NCBI RefSeq assembly: GCF_002920895.1
Contig: NZ_PQVG01000001.1
Location: 62,001-126,000 of the forward strand
Direction of reading: 5' to 3'
Length of the DNA: 64,000 nt
From: Flavobacterium alvei
GTDB lineage: Bacteria; Bacteroidota; Bacteroidia; Flavobacteriales; Flavobacteriaceae
The notes beneath the pieces are model-generated. The model was not told the DNA's origin. It worked only from the letters and a program-made list of their open reading frames with translations, and made no database searches. Position numbers and translations under genes: made by a program. Shown here in pieces: positions 9,393 to 18,002 of this stretch (position 1 is its first letter; every line of letters starts with the position of its first letter).

Positions 9393-9632
9393 ATTTTTGA
9401 CCGTGCTAATCAAAAGCATTCAATAAACAAAAAGTACTTTTGATGATTTGTAAATAATTGTTTATATATTTGATATTAAATAGTATATGACGTTTGTCAC
9501 ACCTATCTACCCTAAAATAGACGGCTTTGTGTGATTTTGTCAGACAGATAAAAAAGCTAGCGGTCAGTTGAGCAAAAACTGAGTAATAATGAAATGATCA
9601 CTAACATTGAACTTTCTTAAGAACTAAAATTA
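9393..9632. other. AT-rich leader with inverted repeat
   Basis: 240 nt between the sigma factor and the small membrane protein, with no credible gene. It contains an interrupted inverted repeat TCACAC (9497-9502) / GTGTGA (9529-9534) with a CTAT/ATAG pair inside. Composition drops sharply here compared with the sigma gene. It is a possible cassette boundary or leader; no function is shown. Confidence 0.4.
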
Positions 9633-9920
9633 ATGAATACCGAAAAGAGAAATGCTTTATTATCAATAATATTTTATGTTATTTCCATAATAGCTGTAGT
9701 AATTATTAATTTATCAGGACAATTTAAATCTGGCCCTTGTACTCCAAATTTAGATTTTTTCTCAATTTTCATTGTTGCTATTTTAAACGTAATTTTATTA
9801 ATAACTAATGCAATATCAACTTTTGGACTAAAAAAGGAAACAAAAAATTCTTTCTTTATCCATCTTTTCGTGTTTTCCCTATTTATAATTTGGATAATGA
9901 CTTTAATTATAAATAGTTAA
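9633..9920 (+). CDS. small hypothetical membrane protein
   Basis: 95 aa, not recognised. Three hydrophobic segments (about 9-27, 42-62, 73-93) predict a three-helix inner-membrane protein with a short cysteine-containing loop (FKSGPCTPN). It is very AT-rich: 12 G/C in the 60 bases from 9661. It sits alone between a housekeeping sigma gene and tRNA-Pro, which with the composition suggests an acquired accessory gene. Translation is plausible (clean ATG, A-rich upstream) but unproven. Confidence 0.6.
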   Translation: MNTEKRNALLSIIFYVISIIAVVIINLSGQFKSGPCTPNLDFFSIFIVAILNVILLITNAISTFGLKKETKNSFFIHLFVFSLFIIWIMTLIINS

Positions 9921-10164
9921 GATTGTTGTTTTATAAAATAACACTTAAAATTAAAAATTGAATTTTGAAAAATTTGTGCTAGTAGGAATTAGCAAACGAA
10001 CTGAATCGAAAATCGGAATTGATAAACTTTATAAATAAACAACCGAACCGCTAACAGGTACTACAACTTATTTGCGCAATTTGCTTAATAGAAAGTTGGT
10101 TTTGTATTTGGATGATTTGGCAAATAAACGGTAAAAATATATCTTTGCAATCGCTTTGAAACTG
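9921..10164. other. non-coding interval before tRNA-Pro
   Basis: 244 nt of low-GC sequence with no supported gene. A segment near 10036-10080 (ACCGCTAACAGGTACTACAA and onward) resembles the trailing part of a gene cassette rather than a promoter. A possible -7 element for the tRNA, TATCTTTG, lies at 10139-10146. Confidence 0.35.
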
Positions 10165-10238
10165 CGGGATGTAGCGCAGCCAGGTAGCGTACTAGCATGG
10201 GGTGCTAGGGGTCGCTGGTTCGAATCCAGTCATCCCGA
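10165..10238 (+). tRNA. tRNA-Pro (anticodon GGG)
   Basis: A full cloverleaf is visible: acceptor CGGGATG (10165-10171) with CATCCCG (10231-10237), discriminator A, D-stem GCGC/GCGT, anticodon stem CTAGC/GCTAG (10192-10196/10204-10208) around loop ATGGGGT, and T-stem GCTGG/CCAGT around TTCGAAT. The anticodon is GGG at 10199-10201, followed by G37 as expected for proline tRNAs. The 3' CCA is not encoded. A strong terminator hairpin follows. Confidence 0.95.
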
Positions 10239-10246
10239 CAACAACA

Positions 10247-10288
10247 AAAAGCTTGACTTATTTCACAGTCAGGCTTTTGTTTTTTTTT
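10247..10288 (+). terminator. terminator of tRNA-Pro
   Basis: A 12-bp stem (10247-10258 with 10267-10278, one T-G wobble) with an 8-nt loop, followed by a T-rich tract. It ends the tRNA transcript. Confidence 0.85.
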
Positions 10289-10441
10289 GCAAAGCCCCGA
10301 AAACAAAGACCTTTATTCTTCTTGTTAAAATATTTTAAAAATAATCAGCTTTTTATATATTAAACCAAACATCTTTTACGTTGTATGTTAAAAGACACTG
10401 CTTATGACATGATAAATACCTAACCATAAAAAACCTAAATT

Positions 10442-11257
10442 ATGTCTAGATTAAGTATTTACGAAACCCGCTGGATTGACCTTATCTTCGAAAACAAAAA
10501 CAAAGAATATGGTGCTTATCAATTGCGACGAGATAGTGTCAAAAGTTCCTTGACTGCGCTATTTTTAGGATTGCTATTTGTAGCTTCTATTGGAGTGATT
10601 TCAACTATTATTAGCCGTTTTGGTACTACAATTGAACCCGAAACTTTAATTCCTGAATTTTCTGATCCAGTTGTAGTCACCACAGTTCATCTTCAAGATA
10701 TAGAAAAACCAGTGCTTCCTGAAGCAAAAAGCCAAGTTAGCGAAGCCACCATTGCAAAAGACCAATTAATCAATCCAACTATTGTTCATCCAACAGAAGC
10801 CACACCAGAAGTGGCCACAAATGCTGAAAATAAATTTGCCTCTAATGTTGCTTCAGAAGGAACTGGAACAGGCTCAAACACCACAACTTCTGGAAATGGA
10901 ACTGGAACCGAAACTCCTCCTGCTGTTGATTATGGAACTACTGTTGTAAACACTGCTATTTTGGATAAAATGCCCGAATTCCCAGGTGGAATAGAGAAAT
11001 TTTACAAATATGTGGGCAATAATTTCGAGAAACCCGATATTGATGCTATCAACACTTTTAGAGTTTATGTGTCATTCGTAATCGAAAGAGACGGCAGTAT
11101 GACTGATATAAAAGTGATCAGAGATCCAGGCTACGGATTAGGACGTGAAGCCATTCGAGTTTTAAAATCTTTGAGAACCAAATGGACTCCAGGAATAATT
11201 GGTTCAAAACCCGTTCGAACCGCATACAACTTGCCAATTGTTGTTGATATGCAATAA
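10442..11257 (+). CDS. TonB family energy transducer
   Basis: 271 aa. A short cytoplasmic segment with the Bacteroidota-typical FENKNKEYGAYQLRRD is followed by one membrane helix (about 35-57). A periplasmic linker rich in Pro, Glu, Thr and Gly leads to a C-terminal TonB domain (about 175-271: MPEFPGGIEKFYKYVGNNF, then FVIERDGSMTDIKVIRDPG). It transmits proton-motive force to outer-membrane receptors. No ExbB/ExbD genes are adjacent, so it would use a complex encoded elsewhere. It ends at a shared bidirectional terminator. Confidence 0.88.
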   Translation: MSRLSIYETRWIDLIFENKNKEYGAYQLRRDSVKSSLTALFLGLLFVASIGVISTIISRFGTTIEPETLIPEFSDPVVVTTVHLQDIEKPVLPEAKSQVSEATIAKDQLINPTIVHPTEATPEVATNAENKFASNVASEGTGTGSNTTTSGNGTGTETPPAVDYGTTVVNTAILDKMPEFPGGIEKFYKYVGNNFEKPDIDAINTFRVYVSFVIERDGSMTDIKVIRDPGYGLGREAIRVLKSLRTKWTPGIIGSKPVRTAYNLPIVVDMQ

Positions 11258-11310
11258 CTCTATAGGTCATCTCAACAAAACAATACACTATTCATAAATC
11301 TATAAAAACA

Positions 11311-11342
11311 AAAAAAGCAGAACCGAAAAGTTCTGCTTTTTT
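11311..11342. terminator. bidirectional terminator, tonB / M48
   Basis: A perfect 13-bp stem (11311-11323 / 11330-11342) with a CGAAAA loop, A-tract on one side and T-tract on the other. It separates two convergent genes and can serve both strands. Confidence 0.9.
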
Positions 11343-11365
11343 GATATATGACCACGAATTGAATT

Positions 11366-12238
11366 CTATTTTTTGGTGGTAGTTTTCTTTTTTGTGGTAG
11401 TCTTTGCTGCTGGTTTTGTCGTTTTTACCGGAGTAACCACTGGCGTTTGGTGCACATAGGGTTTATACAATCCGTCTTTCTCAGCTCTTTTTCTGGCATT
11501 TTCGGCTCTTTCTTTTGAGTCTGGATGCGAACTCATCATCTTAGTCAAGAAATCGCTTTGAGCTCCTTCGCTCATTTTAGCCAAAATAGAAAAGGCCGAT
11601 TCAACCGCATTGACATCATAACCGTTTTTCTTCATAAATTCATAAGCAAACAAATCGGCTTCGGATTCTTGTTTACGGCTGTGTTTACTGTCGATCATAG
11701 CGCTTCCAATTTTCCCTAATTGACTATCGGTTACAGCGGCTATCGTTCCTGATTGTGAAGCTGCACCGTCAATCAAAGCTTCTTTTTGGTAAGCTGCTCT
11801 TGCTGCATCTCTAGAATCTTTATTTACTACGTGACCAATTTCGTGACCAATAACTACTAACAATTCGTTGTCATCCATAACATCCATCAAACCACTGTAA
11901 ACACGAACACTTCCGTCAGCAGTAGCAAAAGCATTTACTTCTTTAATCACATAGACTTTGTAGTTTAATTCCAATCCATAAGCCTTGGTATATTTTCCAA
12001 AAATCTTGTTGAGTCTAACTGTGTAAGGATCGGTTGGCCCAGCAATAACGTGTTCTGCATCCATTTTGGCGACAGCTTCTTTAGACAACTTTGCAGCATC
12101 TTCGTTACTAAAGGTAAATCCTGTATATCCTTTTTGAACTGCTCCTAAGGCTTTTTCACCCAAATTAATTTGTGCTTTGGCAGTCGAAAAAACCATAAAA
12201 GCAACTAATGCCACTAAAAATACTGATTTTCTTTTCAT
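11366..12238 (-). CDS. exported M48 family metalloprotease
   Basis: About 290 aa from the ATG at 12238 (MKRKSVFLVALVAF). The longer frame from 12265 would start inside the -7 element at 12263-12270. A signal peptide ends near STAKAQ. The zinc motif HEIGH and the third ligand in ESEADLFA mark an M48 (Oma1/BepA-like) peptidase, so it should degrade or check proteins in the periplasm or outer-membrane face. The C-terminus is a low-complexity Lys/Thr tail. It runs alone on the minus strand. Confidence 0.9.
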   Translation of the reverse strand: MKRKSVFLVALVAFMVFSTAKAQINLGEKALGAVQKGYTGFTFSNEDAAKLSKEAVAKMDAEHVIAGPTDPYTVRLNKIFGKYTKAYGLELNYKVYVIKEVNAFATADGSVRVYSGLMDVMDDNELLVVIGHEIGHVVNKDSRDAARAAYQKEALIDGAASQSGTIAAVTDSQLGKIGSAMIDSKHSRKQESEADLFAYEFMKKNGYDVNAVESAFSILAKMSEGAQSDFLTKMMSSHPDSKERAENARKRAEKDGLYKPYVHQTPVVTPVKTTKPAAKTTTKKKTTTKK

Positions 12239-12262
12239 CTTTTTAATATTAAAATAGAAGTA

Positions 12263-12270
12263 CAAATATA
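12263..12270 (-). promoter_or_regulatory. -7 promoter element of the M48 gene
   Basis: Minus-strand TATATTTG, a perfect TAnnTTTG match, 24 nt before the ATG at 12238. It fixes the start choice for this gene. Confidence 0.65.
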
Positions 12271-12349
12271 AATAAGTTTAGCTTTTGCAAAAGAGTTTTT
12301 TCAATTTCAAAAAAAACTCTGCAAATGTTAAAAAAAAGTTAAACAAAAA

Positions 12350-12387
12350 TTAAACAACTGTTTAATTTAAACAACTGTTTAATTTTG
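12350..12387 (+). promoter_or_regulatory. twin-palindrome operator over the efflux promoter
   Basis: Two copies of TTAAACA-AC-TGTTTAA stand in tandem at 12350-12365 and 12367-12382, 17 nt apart. The second runs into a perfect -7 element TAATTTTG (12380-12387). Transcription should begin near 12392, 17 nt before the tetR ATG. Placement on the promoter suggests that the TetR-type regulator represses its own operon. Confidence 0.8.
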
Positions 12388-12408
12388 CATCATTAAAATC
12401 AAATAAAG

Positions 12409-13035
12409 ATGCAAATTGATTTAAACGACAAACAAATAGAAATTCTGAAAGTAGCCGAAACGCTATTTGCCGAAAAAGGTTTTGATGGCACTTCGATTCG
12501 GGATATTTCGAAAGAAGCGAAGATAAACGTGGCGATGGTTTCTTATTATTTTGGCAGCAAGGAAAAATTACTCGAAGCCTTGATCTTGCATAAAACCTCT
12601 GGTCTCAAAGAACAATTGGTTCATTTGATAGACGAAAACCTGGAACCTTTCGATAAAATAAACAAGCTCATTGAACTTTACATCAATAGAATTGATTGTA
12701 ATAAAGGGATTTATCGTGTGTTGCATTTTGAATTAGCTTCTAAAAAAAGAGTTTTAGAATTAGATTCTTTTTCAGAAATAAAAAAATCCAATCTAAAATC
12801 TTTGGAACTTATTATTCAGGAAGGACAGGCTAAAGGCGTTTTTAGAAAAGATATCATCATTCCTTTGTTGACACCAACCATTCTAGGGATCTATTTTCAT
12901 TTTCAGATGAACAAACCTTTTTTCGAAGAAATTCTAAATCTAAATACAGATGAAGCTTTCAATAATTATGTAAAAACAGATTTAAAAAAACACATTCAAC
13001 AAACTATAAAAGCACTTCTATTATATGAAAATTAA
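12409..13035 (+). CDS. TetR/AcrR family regulator
   Basis: 208 aa. The N-terminal helix-turn-helix is classic for TetR (AETLFAEKGFDGTSIRDISKEAKINVAMVSYYFGSKEKLLEALI, read as segments). The C-terminal ligand domain is divergent, as usual. It is the first gene of a four-gene efflux operon and overlaps the TolC-like gene by 11 nt, so production is coupled. The twin palindrome at its promoter is the likely binding site; drug or envelope-stress ligands are unknown. Confidence 0.92.
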   Translation: MQIDLNDKQIEILKVAETLFAEKGFDGTSIRDISKEAKINVAMVSYYFGSKEKLLEALILHKTSGLKEQLVHLIDENLEPFDKINKLIELYINRIDCNKGIYRVLHFELASKKRVLELDSFSEIKKSNLKSLELIIQEGQAKGVFRKDIIIPLLTPTILGIYFHFQMNKPFFEEILNLNTDEAFNNYVKTDLKKHIQQTIKALLLYEN

Positions 13036-14347
13036 ACAATTCTTACTCTTTGGTATTTCTTTTATTGGGATATCATCGGTAACCGCACAAGAAAAAATGA
13101 GTTTAACTTTGGATGAAGCTGTAAAACTGGCTTGGACGAAAAGTAACGAAGTTATACTGGCCAATACCAAAGTAAATTCATCGAAATACGAATTACAAAG
13201 TGTTAAAAACAATCAATATCCCGATTTTAAAATATCTGGACAATACCAACGATTGACAAATGCTTCGGTAGAAATGGCCAATACAGATCCGAATGCTGCC
13301 CCACTGCCTGCACCAGATCAAGTGATGCTAGCTCAAGCTAATGTTAGTTTGCCCATATTTTCAGGTTTCAAAATTCAGAATAATATTAAAATATCGGATA
13401 ATTTATATCAAGCTGAAAATGCCAATGCTGCCAAAACAAAGGAAGACATTACGATGCGTGTGGTAAATTATTACACGGCTTTGTATAAGGCACAAAAAAC
13501 AGTAGACATTTTAATTGAAAATCAAAAAAGTGCCAAACAAAGGGTGACTGATTTTACAGAATTAGAGAAAAACGGAATTATCCCAAAAAATGATTTATTG
13601 AAAGCGCAATTGCTGGTTTCAAGAACTCAAATTGCTATTGATGAAGCCCAAAACAATCTCAATAATATTAATTTCTATCTAGCTACCTTGCTAAAAATAG
13701 ATACCAACACAAAATTGGAAGTTGACGAAAAGGATTTCTTTAATCTAAAAACAGATAATGCACCAAAATCTGATGCGGTAGCACTGCAAAACAGAAAAGA
13801 TTTAGAAGCCATACATTTTCAACAAAAAGCTAGCGAGGCCAGTATTAAAGTTGCAAAATCGGGGTATTATCCATCTATTTCTTTAGTTGGAGGATATACT
13901 GCCTTGGATTTAAAAAATATTGTTACCGTAAAATATGCTATGAATTTTGGTGTAGGCCTTTCCTATGACATTGGAGGAATTCTAAAAAACAAAGCCCACG
14001 TAAAAGTAGCCGAAAGTAAAGCATTGGAAGTAAAAAACACCGAAGCCATCCTTACCGATCGCATCAAAAATGAAGTTCAAAAGGCTCTTGAAGATTATGA
14101 TTTAGCCATTAACCAAAGTGTGGTTTATGACGAAGCTGTTCAGCAGGCATCTGAAAACTATAGAATTGTAAAAGACAAATTTGACAACGGTTTATCAGAC
14201 ACAAACGATTTAGTAGAAGCCGATGTTGAATATCTGAATACAAAATTAAACACTGCAGTATCTAAAGCCACTATCATTCAAAAATATTACGAATTACTTT
14301 CAGTAACAGGACAAATAGCACAATCTTTCAATCTTACTAAAATATAA
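13025..14347 (+). CDS. TolC family outer-membrane efflux channel
   Basis: 440 aa. A signal peptide (MKIKQFLLFGISFIGISSVTAQ) is followed by two repeats of the outer-membrane efflux domain: TLDEAVKLAWTKSNEVILANTKV at the start, then long helical stretches such as DLLKAQLLVSRTQIAIDEAQNNL and GLSDTNDLVEADVEYLNT. It forms the outer-membrane duct for the membrane-fusion protein and inner-membrane pump encoded next. It overlaps tetR by 11 nt. Confidence 0.92.
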   Translation: MKIKQFLLFGISFIGISSVTAQEKMSLTLDEAVKLAWTKSNEVILANTKVNSSKYELQSVKNNQYPDFKISGQYQRLTNASVEMANTDPNAAPLPAPDQVMLAQANVSLPIFSGFKIQNNIKISDNLYQAENANAAKTKEDITMRVVNYYTALYKAQKTVDILIENQKSAKQRVTDFTELEKNGIIPKNDLLKAQLLVSRTQIAIDEAQNNLNNINFYLATLLKIDTNTKLEVDEKDFFNLKTDNAPKSDAVALQNRKDLEAIHFQQKASEASIKVAKSGYYPSISLVGGYTALDLKNIVTVKYAMNFGVGLSYDIGGILKNKAHVKVAESKALEVKNTEAILTDRIKNEVQKALEDYDLAINQSVVYDEAVQQASENYRIVKDKFDNGLSDTNDLVEADVEYLNTKLNTAVSKATIIQKYYELLSVTGQIAQSFNLTKI

Positions 14348-14358
14348 TATTAACCCTC

Positions 14359-15438
14359 ATGGAAAAGAAAAAAACAAATACCAAATTCATCTTCATATTA
14401 AGCGCATTGGTACTAATAGGTGGTACTTATGGCATCTATAAATATATGCATTCTTTGTCTCACGAAGGAACTGATGACGCTCAAATCGAGAAAAAAATGA
14501 ACCCAATTATACCAAGAGTTCCGGGTTATATCAGCAAGGTTTATGTAAAAGACAATGATTTTGTAAAAAAAGGAGATACATTATTTACTATTGACAAAAG
14601 GGATTATCAATTAAAAATTGATGAGGCCAATGCCGCTTTATTAGGTGCAGAAAGTCAATTTGAAGCAGCAAAAGCCGATATTGGAAGTGCCAATGCCAGT
14701 ATTTCTGTATCGGATGCCAATATGAAATCGGCAAGTGGTTCTATTGAAAGTGCCAAAATTAGATTGAGACAAATTACTAGTGATTACAACCGTTACAATA
14801 ATTTGTACAAAACGCATACGATTACCAAACAACAATACGAACAAGCATTGGCTGCCAAAGACGAAGCTGAAAGTCAAGTACGTGTTTTAGAACAACAACA
14901 AAGAGCGAGTTCTTACCAAAAATCGGTAATTGAATCAAAATCTAAAGCATCAGATAAACAAACTGAAGTGGCTGCGGCCAATATCAAAAGAGCCCAAACA
15001 CTTTTAGATGTTGCCAAGTTAAACTTGACTTACACGGTTGTTACTGCTGCGATTGATGGACAAGTTTCTAAAGTAGATATCCAACCCGGACAATTGGTTC
15101 AAGCTGGACAATCTTTATTTTACATCATCAACAACAACGAAGCTTGGGTCGTGGCCAATTTCAAGGAAACCCAATTAGACAAAATGGTTGTTGGACAAAA
15201 AGTGAGCTTAAAAGTAGATGCGTATCCTGATTATGAATTTAAAGGAACACTAACATCCTTTTCGCCAGCCACGGGATCACGTTTCTCATTATTACCTCCT
15301 GATAATGCTACTGGAAATTTTGTAAAAACGATTCAAAGATTACCCGTAAAAATTAGCTTAGACAAAACCAACGATCCTGAAAAAGTAAAATTATTGCGTC
15401 CCGGAATGAATGTTGACGTGGACGTGCATTTGAAATAA
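14359..15438 (+). CDS. EmrA/HlyD-type membrane fusion protein
   Basis: 359 aa. One N-terminal membrane helix (FIFILSALVLIGGTYGIYKY), a biotinyl-lipoyl half-motif (TDDAQIEKKMNPIIPRVPGYISKVYVKDNDFVKKGD), a long alpha-helical hairpin rich in Ala, Ser and Gln, and a beta-barrel region (DGQVSKVDIQPGQLVQAGQSLFYII). This is the periplasmic adaptor linking the DHA2 pump to the TolC channel. It lies 11 nt after the tolC-like gene. Confidence 0.92.
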   Translation: MEKKKTNTKFIFILSALVLIGGTYGIYKYMHSLSHEGTDDAQIEKKMNPIIPRVPGYISKVYVKDNDFVKKGDTLFTIDKRDYQLKIDEANAALLGAESQFEAAKADIGSANASISVSDANMKSASGSIESAKIRLRQITSDYNRYNNLYKTHTITKQQYEQALAAKDEAESQVRVLEQQQRASSYQKSVIESKSKASDKQTEVAAANIKRAQTLLDVAKLNLTYTVVTAAIDGQVSKVDIQPGQLVQAGQSLFYIINNNEAWVVANFKETQLDKMVVGQKVSLKVDAYPDYEFKGTLTSFSPATGSRFSLLPPDNATGNFVKTIQRLPVKISLDKTNDPEKVKLLRPGMNVDVDVHLK

Positions 15439-15487
15439 GATTTCAGATTGCAGAATTTAGATTGCAGATTTCAGATTAGAAATCTAA
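15439..15487. repeat. short-period linker repeat inside the efflux operon
   Basis: Degenerate units CAGATT / TAGATT with neighbouring GCAG or TCAG, about 9-12 nt apart, fill the gap between the emrA-like and emrB-like genes. It is the same style of word repeat as at 1-45 and 47521-47550. Confidence 0.55.
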
Positions 15488-15507
15488 AAAAATAATTTTA
15501 AAAAAAA

Positions 15508-17097
15508 ATGAAAAAAGTACAAGCAATAGACGACGATTTAGTGGAATACGGCTACCGACGCGTCATCATCACGATTACGGCAGTACTTTGTGCGCTGTTG
15601 GAAATCGTGGACACGACCATCGTCAACGTGGCGCTAACCGATATGCGAGGAAGTCTTGGTGCCACCTTGACCGACGTGGCTTGGGTAATTACGGCTTATG
15701 CCATTGCGAATGTAATCGTGATTCCAATGACCAGTTGGTTGTCGCAACAATTTGGAAGACGCAATTATTTCGTGGCCTCGATAATCCTGTTTACGGTATG
15801 TTCCTTTTTGTGTGGAAATGCCACAAACATTTGGGAATTGGTCGCCTTTCGATTTGTTCAAGGTATTGGGGGCGGAGCTTTATTGGTAACCGCCCAAACC
15901 ATCATTACCGAAAGTTATCCGGTGGCCAAACGTGGAATGGCGCAAGCCATTTACGGAATGGGCGTAATTGTGGGCCCTACATTGGGACCGCCATTGGGAG
16001 GCTATTTGGTCGATCATTATTCTTGGCCGTATATTTTTTATATCAATATTCCGTTGGGAATTATCGCTACAATTTTGGCCATTTCTTTCGTGAGAAGTCC
16101 TAAATATGGTGAAAAATTAAAATCAAATCAAGTCGATTGGTGGGGAATTGCATTGTTGGCCACTTTCATCGGTTCCTTGCAATTTGTTTTGGAACACGGT
16201 CAGCAAGACGATTGGTTCAATGATTCCTTGATTACCAGTTTGAGTGTAGTAACCATTTTTGGGTTGATACTCTTTATTTGGAGAGAGCTTACCTACAAAC
16301 ATCCCATCGTGAATTTGAGCGTGCTCAAAGACGGAAACCTCAGGATAGGAACCGTGATGTGTTTCATCCTCGGTTTCGGATTGTATGGTTCCACCTTGAT
16401 TATCCCCATTTACACCCAGGCCATCTTGGGCTGGACAGCGACCGATGCGGGATTATTGCTGATTCCCGGTTCGATAACCACGGCTATGATGATGCCCATA
16501 GTGGGAACTTTAATTCAAAAAGGAGTGCCGCAAGGCTATATGGTGGCAGTTGGATTTTTGATCTTTTTCTTCTTTACCTTTATGATGTACAACAATATGA
16601 CGCCCGATACCGGTGTCGAACATTTATTTTGGCCATTGATTCTAAGAGGAATTGGATTGGGATTGCTTTTCGTGCCCATCACCACGCTTTCGCTTTCTAC
16701 TTTAAAAGGTAAACACATTGGCGAAGGTGCCGCCTTTACGGGAATGATGCGCCAATTGGGAGGTTCGTTTGGTATTGCCATCATTACCACCTTCATCACG
16801 CGTTTTACCCAAGAACACAGGGTCGATTTGATTGCCAATTTGGACCCTAGCAAATACCAAGTGCAACAACGAATACTGGGCATGCAAAGAAATTTTATGT
16901 CGAAAGGTTTCAGCAGCAACGAATCGCTGCAAAAAGCCTATCAAGCATTGGATTATTCTGTTCTAAAACAAAGTACTGTTTTATCGTATATGGATATTTT
17001 CCTTTATTTAGGAATCTTATTTTTATGTTGTATCCCGATTATTCTATTTATCAAAAAAGGAAAAAACAAGGTAAATCCTGCTGATGCAATGCACTAA
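15508..17097 (+). CDS. EmrB/QacA-type MFS multidrug transporter (DHA2)
   Basis: 529 aa with 14 predicted membrane segments, the size and layout of the DHA2 family. The motif LEIVDTTIVNVALTDM in helix 1, the LxxxWVITAYAIANVIVIPMTSWL segment, the GRRNYF loop (motif A) and the proline-rich GPTLGPPLGGYLVD (motif C of drug:H+ antiporters) are visible. It is the inner-membrane pump of the EmrAB-TolC-like system. It is more GC-rich than the gene before it: 32 G/C in 60 bases from 15601, against 21 in 60 from 14401. Confidence 0.93.
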   Translation: MKKVQAIDDDLVEYGYRRVIITITAVLCALLEIVDTTIVNVALTDMRGSLGATLTDVAWVITAYAIANVIVIPMTSWLSQQFGRRNYFVASIILFTVCSFLCGNATNIWELVAFRFVQGIGGGALLVTAQTIITESYPVAKRGMAQAIYGMGVIVGPTLGPPLGGYLVDHYSWPYIFYINIPLGIIATILAISFVRSPKYGEKLKSNQVDWWGIALLATFIGSLQFVLEHGQQDDWFNDSLITSLSVVTIFGLILFIWRELTYKHPIVNLSVLKDGNLRIGTVMCFILGFGLYGSTLIIPIYTQAILGWTATDAGLLLIPGSITTAMMMPIVGTLIQKGVPQGYMVAVGFLIFFFFTFMMYNNMTPDTGVEHLFWPLILRGIGLGLLFVPITTLSLSTLKGKHIGEGAAFTGMMRQLGGSFGIAIITTFITRFTQEHRVDLIANLDPSKYQVQQRILGMQRNFMSKGFSSNESLQKAYQALDYSVLKQSTVLSYMDIFLYLGILFLCCIPIILFIKKGKNKVNPADAMH

Positions 17098-17116
17098 GAT
17101 TTTAGTAAAAACTAAA

Positions 17117-17169
17117 ACCGCAGATTCGCAGATTATTAATTTTAAATATGCCAATCTGCGGTCTTTTTT
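17117..17169. terminator. bidirectional terminator, emrB-like / yaaA
   Basis: Arms ACCGCAGATT (17117-17126) and AATCTGCGGT (17153-17162) form a 10-bp stem with a long loop, followed by CTTTTTTT. It lies between convergent genes. Confidence 0.7.
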
Positions 17170-17172
17170 TAT

Positions 17173-17931
17173 CTATCTTGTAAAAACCAAATTATTCCCT
17201 TTAGATAAATTGGCGTCAAATCGATAGCCCTCATAATCGAAACCTTTCAAATCCTCAATGGTTTCGGCATTGGTATCGATGATGTAACGCACCATCAACC
17301 CCCTCGCCTTTTTGGCAAAAAAACTGATTATCTTGAGTTTTCCGTCTTTGTAATCCTTGAATTCCGGCGTGATTACGGGTACTTTCAAGGCTTTGACATC
17401 CACGGCCGAGAAATATTCGTTGCTCGCCAAATTAACGAACAACTCCCCTTTGTGAAGTTCCTTGTTCAAGGCTTTGGCAATAATGGGCTTCCAAAATTCA
17501 TACAGGTTTTTGCTTTCGCCAATGGGCAATTTGGTTCCCATTTCCAGACGATACGCCTGAATCAAATCCAAGGGTTTCAAGAGTCCATACAAACCCGAGA
17601 GGATGCGCAAACGCTCTTGCAAAACGTCCAGTTTTTCCACTGGAATCGAATAGGCATCCAAGCCCATATAAACATCGCCATCAAAAGCAAAAACCGCCGG
17701 ACGCGCATTGTCGGGCGTGAAAGGCGTTTTCCAATCTTGGTTGCGTTGCCAATTCAAATCGGCCAATTTATCCGAAATAGCCATTAATTCCGAAAGTTGC
17801 TTTGGCGATTTTTGCTTCAAGACTTTGTGGACTTGGCGCGACTCTTTCAGGAACAAAGAATCGGAAAAATCAGGAGTGGGCAATGCTTTTTCGAAGTTCA
17901 AGGATTTGGCTGGCGAGATGACGATTTTCAT
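17173..17931 (-). CDS. yaaA: peroxide stress protein YaaA
   Basis: 252 aa. The N-terminus (MKIVISPAKSLNFE) and the run YGLLKPLDLIQAYRLEMGTKL are diagnostic of the UPF0246/YaaA family, with FAKKARGLMVRYII near the C-terminus. In E. coli YaaA limits free iron during peroxide stress and binds DNA. Single gene; a -7 element at 17957-17964 supports the start. Confidence 0.93.
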   Translation of the reverse strand: MKIVISPAKSLNFEKALPTPDFSDSLFLKESRQVHKVLKQKSPKQLSELMAISDKLADLNWQRNQDWKTPFTPDNARPAVFAFDGDVYMGLDAYSIPVEKLDVLQERLRILSGLYGLLKPLDLIQAYRLEMGTKLPIGESKNLYEFWKPIIAKALNKELHKGELFVNLASNEYFSAVDVKALKVPVITPEFKDYKDGKLKIISFFAKKARGLMVRYIIDTNAETIEDLKGFDYEGYRFDANLSKGNNLVFTR

Positions 17932-17956
17932 AATAGTGATTCTGGTTTGAAAGTTT

Positions 17957-17964
17957 CAAAAGTA
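17957..17964 (-). promoter_or_regulatory. -7 promoter element of yaaA
   Basis: Minus-strand TACTTTTG, a perfect TAnnTTTG match, 25 nt upstream of the ATG at 17931. Confidence 0.6.
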
Positions 17965-18002
17965 CAAATTGAAAAACCGAAAACGAAAATTGGGGAAGAT
18001 TT

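Noticed and set aside
10156..10338. 60-aa frame reading VAQPGSVLAWGARGRWFESSHPD
   Set aside because: It is a translation of the tRNA-Pro gene and its terminator. This peptide is a known type of false gene call.
15588..16103. 171-aa frame inside the emrB-like gene, and a second one at 16278-16712
   Set aside because: Out-of-frame reading of a GC-richer membrane protein gene, where stop codons are rarer. The in-frame product is a complete transporter.
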